From Gnetum montanum (taxonomy: Eukaryota > Streptophyta > Gnetopsida > Gnetales > Gnetaceae): 64,000 nucleotides of DNA. Under the pieces are notes generated by a model, which was given only the letters and a program-made list of their open reading frames with translations, made no database searches and was not told where the DNA came from. Below are positions 11,560 to 22,499 of the stretch, in pieces. Location: NCBI GenBank assembly GCA_015680685.1, contig MNCI01005291.1:590860-654859 (forward strand). The letters run 5' to 3'. Every line of letters begins with the position of its first letter. The stretch's first letter is position 1. A program made the translations under genes and the position numbers.

Positions 11560-12345
11560 TCCTAGTTTACCTTAGCTTGATGGAATAGTTTCCAAGTGTC
11601 ACTATAAGACTCCTTAAAATCCTTTTCTCCTTGTCTAAGAAATTTAAGCTTTATGATTGTCTCTTATCTTTGTTAAGATTATTCAAATTTTTCTATCAAC
11701 CTATATTTCATCAAATATCAATTCCCAATAGATTGATTATTTTTCCTTTCATAAATTTAAGAATTTTTCTCACTATGTTGAAGTCATATCTTTAAGACTA
11801 TATTTGTCAATTGATACACCTAGATGATTTGGTATCTTTCTAAGATTAAAATGCTTATCAAGTTCCTTCAACCAACTTGCAAAAGCATTGGTACCATCTA
11901 CATCATTGAAAGTTATCAATTCCACATAAGGAATTCTTGCATCCTTTCAAAACACATTGGAGGTTCTTGCTTCATCTTCAACATCCAATTTTTCATGAGA
12001 AGAAGAAGATGTCTATGATGGAGCTCTTGGATTTTTTGATATAAGGATTTGGATTCTCTCTCTATGAAATCCTAAGCTATTAGGTTTTTACATTTCCAAA
12101 GATAGAATGTTCTTCCTCCTCATCTACTTCTCCTCCACTAGACTTAGAAATATTTTCATCACCATTTGAATAAGAATTCTCATCATCATCAAAACTCTAA
12201 ATATAATTAGGATCTAAATTCTTATATACCTCGGAACTAATCTCATCCAATTATTTAATCATTAGTTAAAAGATAGATTTTACACTCTTCATGTTTCTAG
12301 TTAGGGATAGAACATTTTTCTTCTTAGTAGCCATGTGAAATAGAC
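11560..12345 (-). pseudogene. Ty1/copia gag remnant
   Basis: The minus strand opens with MATKKKNVLSLTRNMKS near 12333, just downstream of a copia-type PBS at 12385-12396. It then has an acidic stretch (SFDDDENSYSNGDENISKSS, about 12140-12200) and, further down, KEKRILRSL near 11620, which resembles the hxxxLLRSLP motif of copia Gag (UBN2 type). Several stops and frame changes interrupt it. No copia protease, integrase or RT follows below 11560, where G1 sequence begins, so the element is truncated. The assignment rests on position next to the PBS plus short motifs. Confidence 0.5.
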
Positions 12346-12384
12346 ATAAAAAATTCATAATTAAATTCAAAACAAAAAATCCTA

Positions 12385-12396
12385 GTTTTAATACCA
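12385..12396 (-). other. Putative Ty1/copia primer-binding site
   Basis: The minus strand reads TGGTATTAAAAC, close to the copia PBS TGGTATCAGAGC (initiator tRNA-Met). Its orientation agrees with the gag remnant immediately downstream and with LTR-like sequence immediately upstream. Confidence 0.55.
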
Positions 12397-12399
12397 ATC

Positions 12400-13180
12400 C
12401 CATAGTAGGTTCAATCCAATTTGCTTTAACCCTTCAAAAAATACAAAACTGAGATAGTATGTAAGATAATTCAATTGTCTAAAAATAAACTAACTAACTA
12501 TTTTCTATTAAACTAAGAGAAGATTGTAATAAAATGTAATCCAATCTACAAAACATAAAATACTTACATACTTAAAGATATTGTAGAGCATGAGGATCTA
12601 TAACCATACACATGACCAATCTTAATGCAAGGTATAATTGATTTAGAGCTCTTCCTTACATAGGATCAAGATCCAAACATAGAGAGCTATGCCTAATATC
12701 ATCACACATAGTTAACCACCAAGATGCATGCCATTCTCATGAAATCTCTCTTCCAACTCTCATGTCAAAATATGAAATACATAATTAATATTTATTAAAG
12801 ACAATGCTAGAACCTTAGGGAAATATTTCTTGTATTAAACTTGACATTCCTGGCTATTTCTCATCTCAGAGATACCACATCGGAACTTTTCATGATAGAA
12901 CAAGATGTCTATAAGCTTGACAAGACATCTTTTTGATAATCCATCATTTAGGAAAGACATAATCTTTGAAGATAAGGCATCTCTTCTAGGAATAAGATGT
13001 CTATGGTAAGATGTCTACATTATGGGGAAGACATCTCCTTTGATATCTTAGCTCTAAGGTAAGACATCTTTTTAGGTCACTATGATAGGTTCTATGACAT
13101 CTCAACTCTTAGGTAAGATGTTCATAGAGGTTCAAGAAATCTACCAAATTATTTAAAATCTTCATTATTGTACATGTAGT
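12400..13180 (-). repeat. Putative 5' LTR of the copia remnant with AGATGTCT palindromes
   Basis: The sequence upstream (minus strand) of the PBS should be the 5' LTR. Between 12900 and 13140 the octamer AGATGTCT or its complement AGACATCT recurs, with variants, about eight times in both orientations. A second cluster of the same octamer occurs at 15490-15620. The outer end of this LTR was not defined. Confidence 0.45.
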
Positions 13181-13329
13181 GATGAAAAGAGGTTTAAAAG
13201 AGGTGTTCCTACACTAGCTACAAAAAGCAAGATGTCAACCACATCCATGAAGATCATCTAGACAAGAGCATACATAGGAAACTAGATACATTCATATAAA
13301 TGATCATCTAATCCACTAATAAGGAGGAA

Positions 13330-13875
13330 TTGATGAATTGGCTGTCCTTTATTTCCATGAACTTTTATATCCTTGAAATCCTCATCAAGGAATTTTATTG
13401 TAATATTATAATTACAAATGCTAATGTTGGTGCCTTTACTTCCATTATTAGGGAAATGTTAATTGAAGCCACTCTACAAGTTATCAATGCAATTCTTGAC
13501 AGTTTTAGTTATGATTTTCACAGGGTTACAATTCAGTCCATGTTTGACATTTTTACAAATGATGTAATCGTTGTGTTGCATAATGAATTTTGTAATGATT
13601 TATTTGGGCAGTTTATGTCTTTGTGTAGTGAGAAAGTTCTTAAGAGTCAGATTACTTCAAATGATTCCACCCTCTCTCTTATTATTTTATATAATATTAT
13701 TGTAAAAGGGGAAAGTTATAGGTATTTTTTGCTAGCTCAAGCCTTTGTAATTTATTTTCTACTCATTGGTCAACCACTAGACTTAGGCCATATCCTATGC
13801 AGGGACATGTTAGATCTCTTCACTAGGAAGAGAGTCTATGGGCATTCTCATTTCATCAGTTTGTTGATCTATTAG
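13330..13875 (+). CDS. 181-codon ORF, uncharacterised, possibly retroelement-borne
   Basis: This is the longest uninterrupted plus-strand ORF in the left half of a heavily stopped region. It starts ATGATGAATTGGC and ends TAG at 13873. The product is hydrophobic-rich, with no signal peptide or clear membrane bundle. The segment IKEFYCNIIITNANVGAFTS resembles the 'xxEFYxN' start of plant-specific ORFs found in LTR elements (often named putative plant transposon protein), and QPLDLGHILCRDMLDLFTRKRVYGHSHFIS looks like its continuation. The frame continues after the stop with recognisable but broken sequence (MDMSLLKGKRIHDEY region, about 13890-13935). I infer a degraded retroelement ORF, not a host gene; no function is assigned. 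Confidence 0.4.
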   Translation: MMNWLSFISMNFYILEILIKEFYCNIIITNANVGAFTSIIREMLIEATLQVINAILDSFSYDFHRVTIQSMFDIFTNDVIVVLHNEFCNDLFGQFMSLCSEKVLKSQITSNDSTLSLIILYNIIVKGESYRYFLLAQAFVIYFLLIGQPLDLGHILCRDMLDLFTRKRVYGHSHFISLLIY

Positions 13876-14945
13876 AGAGATGTTTCCATGCTTGATATGT
13901 CTTTGCTTAAAGGAAAGAGGATCCATGATGAGTATTCAGAGTAAAGGAGCTCCACCTACATTGAAGTTGTAGAACCTAGAACTAGGCCTCAGAAGTCAAG
14001 GAAGAAGGGATCTACATCACCTTCACAAGCCTCTTTTAGTTGAAAAGGTCCAAATCAGTTAGTAGCTAAATGAGATCTACTCTCAAGAATTTGCATAAGC
14101 CTTTTTCTTATACTATTAGGATGATTTGTTGAAACCTCTCTTACCTTCGTAAGAGAATGGATGTAGTTGAAGTACCTATTCCTTTAAATGGACAATAGTT
14201 CAAGGAGATAACCTCTCCTCCCATATCGAATAGTAAGGAGGACTATCTAGCTCTAGCTAGGCACTTGGTGGCTACTGGGCATCCCAAGAATATGACTTAG
14301 GAAATGCATCTAATTCTGAGTGGCTTAATGCACTACTTACATGTTAGGAAAGTTTCTTGATCCTATGTAGTCTAGATCTTGTTCTCACCCTCATAATGAT
14401 TCTTCATAGATAAATAAGTAGTAGGAAATGGAGAGCATCTTCAGAACTTCATCTTAGTGGAGGCTAACTAATCCAATCACATATCAGAGGAAGGGAACTT
14501 CCTCATCCTCTAATAGGCTCTATCTCATCCACCCATTTCATATTAGATTTTTGTGAAGCTTTGTCCTAAAAGAGCTCCTATACATGTTTCATTGTTAGAT
14601 GATGATAATGAGTAGCATGTTTCTAGTCCTAGTGCTAGCACTAGTAGTGATCATGATGAGGAGGAGACATACTAAAATTCTCATGTATTAGTTGCCTTTG
14701 ATGATTAGTCTAATGATGTTACTGAGGTGGTTCCTTCTTTTGGAAAATGTTCAAAAAGGAGGAGAATTTTATGCTTTTTATGGGCATTGTATGGCTTGTA
14801 CATGGTTATGGACTTGTATGGACAAGGATATTATGTTATGATCCTTTTGGACTTTGTATGTGATGATGGAAAACTTAAAATAGTTTTTGTTGATTATGTT
14901 TATGTATATGGACAACTATGTTTTTGGTATATTATGAGATAGGTT
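13876..14945 (+). pseudogene. Broken continuation of the 13330 ORF region
   Basis: Downstream of the stop at 13873 the plus strand still reads as low-complexity coding-like sequence (EVVEPRTRPQKSRKKGS near 13970-14020) with frequent TAG codons, then a short open stretch 14727-14942 rich in Tyr, Met and Leu. No domain is recognised. It probably belongs to the same retroelement as the ORF upstream. Confidence 0.3.
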
Positions 14946-15087
14946 TGGCCTTGAACAATTTATCGTGACTTCTTGGTGTTATCATTTTTTCTTTAATTTA
15001 TTTCCTTGAGATTTTTATCTCCATTCCAACATTACCTTCTACTACCATTGGATTTATAATTCTTAAATGCTTTTATTTTTTATCATT

Positions 15088-15165
15088 TAATTTATATGCT
15101 ATGAATTATACTAACCCATTTTCTTATGTNTGTTATGAATGGTACTAACCCATTTTCTTAAGTTT
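15088..15165. repeat. Short tandem duplication with an ambiguous base at its junction
   Basis: A unit of about 37 bp, TATGAAT(T/G)(A/G)TACTAACCCATTTTCTTA, occurs twice in direct succession, with an N at 15130 exactly between the copies. It may be a genuine duplication or an assembly join. Confidence 0.6.
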
Positions 15166-15179
15166 CAAACACCACCAGA

Positions 15180-16260
15180 AATGATGAGATTATTGAGATT
15201 TTGATATGTCAAAAACTTAAAGGAAATGGAGAATGTAGATTATATGTATGTAATGATAATTTTACAGGGCCATGAACAAGAACTTCACATGGACATTTGG
15301 AACTTCAAGAAACAAGATCTATGCTGAAATGTCAAAATGAAGACTACATGGACAAGATGAGATCATGGATGAAAATGGAGTCTACAAGTCAAATGAAGAT
15401 GTTTTGAAGACTACCAAGGTGTTAAATTGACAAGGAAATACCTTGCACTCCAAAGTGTAAAAGTAAAGCAAATGGCTACAAAAAATAGTAGACATCTATC
15501 TTTGAAGATAGAAATCTACAAGCAAATGTCTAGAGGAAGATGTCTACTCTTCCTGGTAGATGTCTCTCTTGCATTAGGGGCTATCTTAGATAGACTTCTA
15601 AACTTTGAAGTAGACATCTATACTAGTGATTTGATAGCCATTTCATGAATTCCAAGGAGTTTTTAGAAACTTGGAGACTATAAGACAAAGTAAAAATCTT
15701 GGAAATTCGACAAGCACTATTTATAAAAAGATTCATCCTTGCTTATTTTAAGTGATGTTGTTTTTTCTCTTCATTGTATCATCATTTGTATGTGTTGATT
15801 GTATTGAGGTTTAATTATAATGATTTGTAAATTTAGTTACACTCTTTTCTTATTTTTTTCTCTCCTTATAGCCCTATGAGATTGATGTGCTTCTTGTAAG
15901 AAGACATCTTTGTTGAGCTTGTTGAGATATTACTACATTGAGTGGTTTTGTGGCATTAAAATGCTCCAGTGTAGAGCTTAATTTTGTAAAGGTTTGGGAT
16001 CCTCTAAACTATATTTTGGGCTCATCGAGACTTTGCGAGGTTGAGTGGTTTTACGATGATGAAACACTCTCGAATGGAGCTTAAAGCTTGTATAGGAAGT
16101 GATGCCCTTCAAACCACATTTTGAAGAAACAAAGTCTAGAGATGTGCATAGATTCTACCCTCTGAGTGTGGATGTACCCAAGTTAGGGAACCATGTAAAA
16201 TTTATGTTTTATTTTTTGTGGCTTTAGCATTTAAATTGGGAAACTTATTCAACCCTCATT
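15180..16260 (+). repeat. LTR-like sequence, plus orientation
   Basis: It carries a cluster of AGATGTCT/AGACATCT palindromes (15490-15620), then a TATA-like TTTATAAAAAG (15720-15730), then a downstream part with TCTGAGTGTGGATGTACCCAAGTTAGGGAACCATG-like sequence near 16160-16195, which resembles the GTGGACGTAGG...CCGAACCA block near the 3' end of many plant LTRs. No PBS follows and no partner LTR was identified, so this may be a solo LTR or part of a truncated element. Confidence 0.45.
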
Positions 16261-18060
16261 CTAAGTTCTTGATGCACATGATCATAATGCAGATGTACAT
16301 AGTTCTTCTTGGATCTCTTAGGTAGAAAAATATATGAAAGATTTAGAACTTAGTTCTTAGAGAATATCAGTTTAGATCTTCTTGGTTCTAAACTTCTCAA
16401 TTTAGGGTTTGATAAGAGTCACTTTGAAAGTGGGACTCTACCTAGGCATCTCATCCTAGATTGAATACTTTGATTCTATGGTGGGATTATATCTAAAAGA
16501 TTCAACATCAAGATCCTCTCTTGTAGGTTTCATAGGTAGATTAGCCCTTAGGATCTAGCTATTCATGTCGTAGTTTGTGTCCTCCTCTTGGTCTTTTTTT
16601 CTTCTCTATGTTAGATCACCTGCCTCTAGAACTCATTTAGGTATCATCTTCAATCATATAAATGATCAATCATTAGTTCTTATTTATTATCTTAAAGTGT
16701 TTTTACCATTTATCATCCTTAAAATTGGATTAAATTTGAAAAATCTTTACACTAACATTCTTATGCGATTGTAGTATATCCTCATAGGAATCTTAAGGTA
16801 GCTATTTGTCCTTATTTTTTCATTATTTTAATCATTACTAGAGTTAAAAACCTTAGTCATTTAAAAGTATAGGTTTTCGTAATTATTATAAACTATAGGC
16901 ATCCTATCTCCATGATGTATAACTTAACTCTATCATCTTATAGGTTTTTGAATAGGATAAATTAAATGTTTAGTTCACAACATATTGCTATTGGAAGATT
17001 TGGGGTCTTCAAAATAATAAAAAAATATCCCTTGTAACATAAGTGAAATATGAAAAGATTAACTAGGTTTCTTGAGTATATATATACTATTTTTCAATTA
17101 CATCACTTATGATGTATCAACAAGGCTTCATCAATGTAGTGGCTTATATTGATAGGGTTGTTTTAGTCAAATTTCCTTTGAATTTTTTATTGGTTTCATA
17201 GAAATTTCTACATGAATTTTGGGTTGAATAAGAGCCAAGAGAAAGATCAACAAACATGAAAGTTATAAGGACAATGAGGATGAGTGTGAATGATGAGTTG
17301 GTACATTTTTGAAGCATAAATCATTAAAATTAGGATTGCTAAAGTATCATTATACAAAATAGCAAGAAAATGAGAAAATGATGATGAAAAATATTCAATT
17401 CAATTATCCATGTATGAAATGGACATGTGGAGGTAATTCATAGGCTAGATGTTTGAGAATTATACAAGTGAATCCATATCTACATCATCACTTAATTTTA
17501 GTTTCATGTAATAAGAACCATATTACTTTCAAGATAAGGATATCTTATTCATATAAATTAGATACATGAATGATGTAGAGTTAGTGGTTTATACAATTAT
17601 TTTTTAAAATATATTAATAGTATAGAACATAGTTCAAATAAAAAAGTTGTCATTTATACAAAAGTGGTAATTTTTATTAAAATTTTTTGGAATGATTCAA
17701 AGAGAATATAAAACATAAAATGATCCAAAGAAATAAAAATTTATAAGAAATAAAAAAATGTAAAAGAACATTATAAAACCAAAAATAAGTAAAAATGTAG
17801 TCCTCACAAGTATTAATTGGGGTGAGTATCTTCTCCATGACTAAGATGAAAGGTGGAGAGATAAAAAATGAAGAATGCCTTGAAATTGATAAAAGTGTCT
17901 TTAGAATGTATGGCTACCTAGGAGTCCTTAAAGGATTTGACATATTGCATGTTCACTAGTATAAGTTTTTGAAAGTATTCAAGATGGTATATTTACATGA
18001 TACTAGATATGAAGGTAGAATATATGATGTAATATCATTTTCATGGTGCTTGAAATTTGG
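16260..18060. other. No recognisable feature
   Basis: AT-rich sequence with no coding motif or tandem repeat that I could support. It may include the 3' noncoding tail of the gypsy pol remnant that begins at 18060 on the minus strand. Confidence 0.4.
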
Positions 18061-20095
18061 TATGTTGAGGCACCTGAGTAGGATTTCAATAAATAACCTA
18101 TTATCTAGGTTAAAATTCTAATTTTTTTATTCTTGCATCATGTTATTGTTTGGTGTAGGCCTTATATACTTCTCTTATCATGATTACTACTCACCAATTT
18201 TCATGTAGAACATTGAGATTTATGAGGTTATGCTTATAAGCTATGTTTAATATATATATCTCAATTTGGATTGGGAGCTTTAGTAGCTTATCATACACTA
18301 TCTCATAAGGGAAGTAGTCTATAAGGAGTTTTCTGGTAGAGTAGTAGGTCCACAAGGTATTAATGAATCTCGTTCCCTAGTCTCTTCTACATCTATTGAT
18401 TACCCTGGTTAAGATTTAAGTGATCTCCCTATTGGTTACTTTGACTTGATTTTTGGCTTGGAAATGATAAGATGTAGTGAGTTTTTGTTCTACCCCAAGG
18501 TCTCATTAGTTTTTTGAACATAGCACTTGCAAAGTAGGTACCATTGTTAAAAATAAGTACCCTTGACACACAAAATATATTTATCATCTTTTGTTAAGAA
18601 GTCTTGTCATTATTACTCTATTATTGCTATAGCCTCTATCCATTTCATGCAATAGTCTACAACAATGGTAATGTAGGACTTTCCATTGGACATGGGTGTG
18701 ATAGGACCCATGAAATCAGTTCTCCTAAATTCAAATGGCTCTAATGTTTAGATCCATTATTAAGGATCCTCAAGATTTACAGTTATCTCATACTTACATT
18801 AGTATCTTCTTCAAGAATTGATGAACAGATGAGAATATTTTAATATTATTGCCAAAAGTATCCCACCATGAGGATTTTTATGATTTTTCTTCTCAATGCA
18901 TAGTGGCCTCTACAAGGTTCCTATTGAGCATCTTAGGAGATTTTGAATTGATGTTTCTCTTAAACAAACCACCTTATAAAACCATTAGTATCATTTTTAT
19001 AGAGGTTTCCCTCTATTTCCATGTAGTTTTTTACTTGGTATAGGAATTTTTATTTTCTATACCTATCCAATTCAAGGACTTACTACTTGAGCAAATAGAT
19101 GAGATAAGGCATACTATAACTTGATTATATTAGATGTCAGCATTATAAATTTTAGAAATGATAACTCATTGGAGAATTAGTTAGATAGTGGATCTTCATT
19201 GACCTTGTTATTTCATCATAACTAATATAAGTGATCAACTACAACTTTTTTTGTTCCTTTTCTATTAATCATTGTGATATCAGAATCTTACAAACTAACT
19301 AGTCATCATATGATATGAGGGCTAACTGATAGTTTTATTATCAAGAACCATATCAAACTATGATTAGTGTGTATAAAAATGGGGTATTAATGTACATAGT
19401 ATCCAAATTTCTCTAAGCCATATACCATGATCATTAGTTTCATTTCTATAATGATGCAATTTAGTTGCACATCAATGATAATTTTTCTTGCATAATGGAT
19501 GTAATATGAATGCTTTGGTTATCCAATTATTTAAGCACTACTTCTAAGGCAACATTGGATACATTATTTGTAATATAAAATGGATTAGATCAATCATGAG
19601 CTTATAGAATTGAAGTATTCAAAAGATTCCTTTTTTGGAAATTAAATGCATGATATTACTCATTGGTCCACTCAAAAGCTACATCCTTTTTTGTTAAATC
19701 CACCAAAGATTTAGAAATTTTAGAGAAGTTATGAATGAATCTCCTATAGTAGCTTGTGTGTTTAAGGAATGATCTAGCATCTCTTTTACTATTTGTTTTT
19801 CCTATGTGAATTCTTGGATCATTTTTATTTTGTTAGGATCCACCTTTATTTATTTATTTTTGATACATAGTGTTCAAGAATAATGCCTTTCTAGACCATA
19901 AGATGGCCTTTTTACTAGTTGAGATTACAGTAGTTTCTACATATCACTTTAATACCTACTCCAAATGGTTTAGTGCCTACTCAAACTTAAAATCATAGAT
20001 GAAGCAGTCATCCATGAAGAATTTCATATCATTATCAATTTAATGCTACAAGATACTAAGAAAATGATTGAAAGACCTTCAAAAATGCATGTTGT
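18060..20095 (-). pseudogene. Second Ty3/gypsy pol remnant (RT, RNase H, integrase)
   Basis: The minus strand aligns with pol of element I in the same order. Near 20000 it reads KFFMDDCFIYDFK, the RT catalytic box (normally YxDDhxhY). Near 19790-19850 it has VDPNKIKMIQEFT, the RT connection region (VxPxKhxxI). RNase H-like sequence follows and, at 18060-18750, stretches parallel element I at 720-1320: the antisense of TTCCATTGGACATGGG(T/A)(G/A)TGA(T/G)(A/G)GGA, the first-Asp region of integrase, is at 18677-18706. Stops are even more frequent than in element I. RT sequence upstream of the catalytic box is missing because G2 sequence begins at about 20100. Confidence 0.75.
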
Positions 20096-20344
20096 AACCT
20101 TTTTAACCCTCACCCCATGAAATATGAGGCTAAACTTTCATTGTAAATGTGAAGATTATAATTTGAGAGATGCAATTTCACATATTTTAGCTTTTGGAGC
20201 TAAAAAATACCTCATAAGTGGTCAAAGCCTCAACTCTCAAGTCGAAAAAGTCATATCANGTGTAATATCACCAATGTCTAATTTTGGGGGTATAACCCCT
20301 ACCCCCCAACATTGCATCTTCCTCCTTGCATTTCTCCAGTGCGG

Positions 20345-20580
20345 CCCAAAACTTTAGCATTGCTTTAGCAACCTTAGCATGGCTCCTACAGCTCCAGCAT
20401 GCTTCCTACAGCTCCAATGTGCCTCTTAAAGGTCTAGCATGGCTCTTGTAGCTCCAGCATGCCTCCTATAGTTCGAGCTCTGGTGTTATAGCCCCAATGT
20501 GGGTGTCGTACCCCTAGCATGGGTTTCATACCCCCAGTGTGGGTGTTATACCCCCCAACGTGGATATTATACCCTTGAGC
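20345..20580 (+). repeat. Minisatellite, about 20-22 bp unit, first block
   Basis: It begins with units like TAGCTCCAGCATGCCTCCTA and grades into units like GTGGGTGTTATACCCCCAG, about 10-11 in all. The shift from one variant to the other inside one block indicates local duplication and divergence. A longer block of the second type is at 21640-22110. Confidence 0.75.
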
Positions 20581-21339
20581 TTAGCCTTGCTCCTGGAAGG
20601 ACAACATGGATGAAAGAAGGTAACATGGGTAAAATTCCATTTTACTATTTTTAGTAAATGGAATAGTTTTGATGCCATGGGTGTATCAAAACTTACCATA
20701 CATAGTAACCATGCTAGATTTGGATACTTGCAACACCTGCACATATCATCAATCTATTAACAATTAGATAGAAAATTTACAATAAAATTCATGGTTGTAA
20801 AACCTATATAATCCAAACTTGTGTACCAAAAAGGGGTTTTACAATTTTTTTAATCCCATAGCTTTGAAAATTCATTATAGGCAAAAGGCTTCTGGAGAAT
20901 TTTAGCATGGCACCCATAGCCATTGTAATCCCTTTTACCCTCCCAAGACTATGTGTGGTCTTGTAGCAACATTGAGAAACCTAGGCATCAAGACTTCTAG
21001 CATGGCTCTTGTTTGTAGCTCAAAATTCCTACACATATCATTCCCCTGCACCACCAACACTATAGATTTGGTAAATATTGTAGCAAGGTTTCACATTTTC
21101 AGGATTTTTGGAGCATTTAGATCATGGAGCTAACTATGGCATCCAAGGCTACCCACTTCAACAAACTTTAAGCACCCATCCAAGTGAACCCCATTTTACA
21201 TCCTTAGGAATCCCTTATACATATTCCCAGACTCATTATTTATATTTATAATAAATTTTATCATTCTATTTTTGTACAAGTTAGTTTACATTTCTTTATT
21301 TTATGCATTATTTTCTTAGATCTGTATTACTTTCATTTT

Positions 21340-21560
21340 CTTTATTACCCCCGTTTGATCCTCAAGTCCCTAGGTGATCTGTTAGATTGTCCAGGGTACC
21401 TAAGAGCTTATTTTTTGTGGAGGATCTTCAAATCTAAGGTTAAAGTTGTTTTGCTAGAATTTTTGATTTTCCAACAACCAAGATTTTTAGTCGCTATAGT
21501 TTTCTGGCACTAGAAGAAGGACCTTCATCCATGTTCTACATCTAATCCTATTGCTTTTTT
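21340..21560 (+). other. LTR/leader boundary region of G2
   Basis: Homologous to the reverse complement of 10010-10220 in G1. It includes CTAGGTGATCTGTTAGATTG, then GATTTTCCAACAACCAAG, then TTTTCTGGCACTAGAAGAAGG, reminiscent of the (T)GGCGCTAGAAGGAGGG stretch that follows the 5' LTR in plant Tat-like gypsy elements. I do not name the primer tRNA. Confidence 0.45.
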
Positions 21561-21639
21561 AATGATGTTGCTTGAAAATCCAAAACCTTAAATTTACATT
21601 AAAATAATTTTTAAATTTTTGATAACATTTTTCCTATCA

Positions 21640-22110
21640 TCAAAACCCAATGTGGGTGTTTGGGTTTTAGCTGAAAATTGACAGTAGTTACTGGACATTT
21701 CTAAAGCTAGTGTAGGTATCATACCGCCCAACATGGATATCATACCCCTAGCATGAGTGATATATCCCAATGTGAGTGTTATACCCCCAACATCAGTGTT
21801 ATCCCAAACATGGGTAATATGCTCCCAACCTAGGTGATGTACCCTTATCATGGATGTTATACCCCAACATGGCTGATATACTCCTAGCATGGGTGTTATA
21901 CTCCCCCATCATTAGTGTTATACTCTAATGTGGATGATATACCCTAGCATGGGTGTTATATCCCAATGTGGGTGTTATACCCCTAGTGTGGATATTGTAC
22001 CCCCAACATGGGTGTTATACCATAGCATGGGTGATATTCCCCCAACATGGATGTTATACCCCCAACATGGGTGTTATATCCCCAATGTGGGTGTCATGTC
22101 CTTGGACCAT
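21640..22110 (+). repeat. Minisatellite, consensus near TATACCCCCAACATGGGTGT, second block
   Basis: More than 20 imperfect copies of a 19-21 bp unit in direct orientation, for example TATACCCCCAACATGGGTGT and TATACCCTAGCATGGGTGT. It lies between the LTR/leader boundary and gag. Open frames seen across it in both strands (21594-21890, 21928-22257) are by-products of the repeat and do not look like genes. Confidence 0.85.
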
Positions 22111-22499
22111 CCAAATCCTCCTTGTTATGAAATTTTTCAGAAAAAATCACTTTTTTCAAAATTAACATTGTTTTGGCCAAGAAGGAGGAACCCCAACATA
22201 GTGCAAGTGGGTAAAATAATTGTTGACACCTTACCCCCTTATCCCACCCCTCTCTAGCATAGCTCCTACTAGCAAGGCCAACATAGTTGGATTTTTCAAC
22301 ATAAAATTTCTATAATTTTCTTCTTAAGCGTAGGGTATACTCCTTGTTACCACTTACATTGCCATAGCAGTGCCAATAATTGTTTCCATTTATAGTGAAT
22401 TGCACCATTGGGGAACCCAACTTGCTAAAAGTTTTACTAAAAATAATAAGAGGCCAAAAAAATCTTTTGATGATGTATTTCAGTTGGTCAACCATCTTG

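Noticed and set aside
21594-22257. Open frames on both strands with repeating Gly/Tyr/Pro/Trp residues
   Set aside because: By-products of the TATACCCCCAACATGGGTGT minisatellite.
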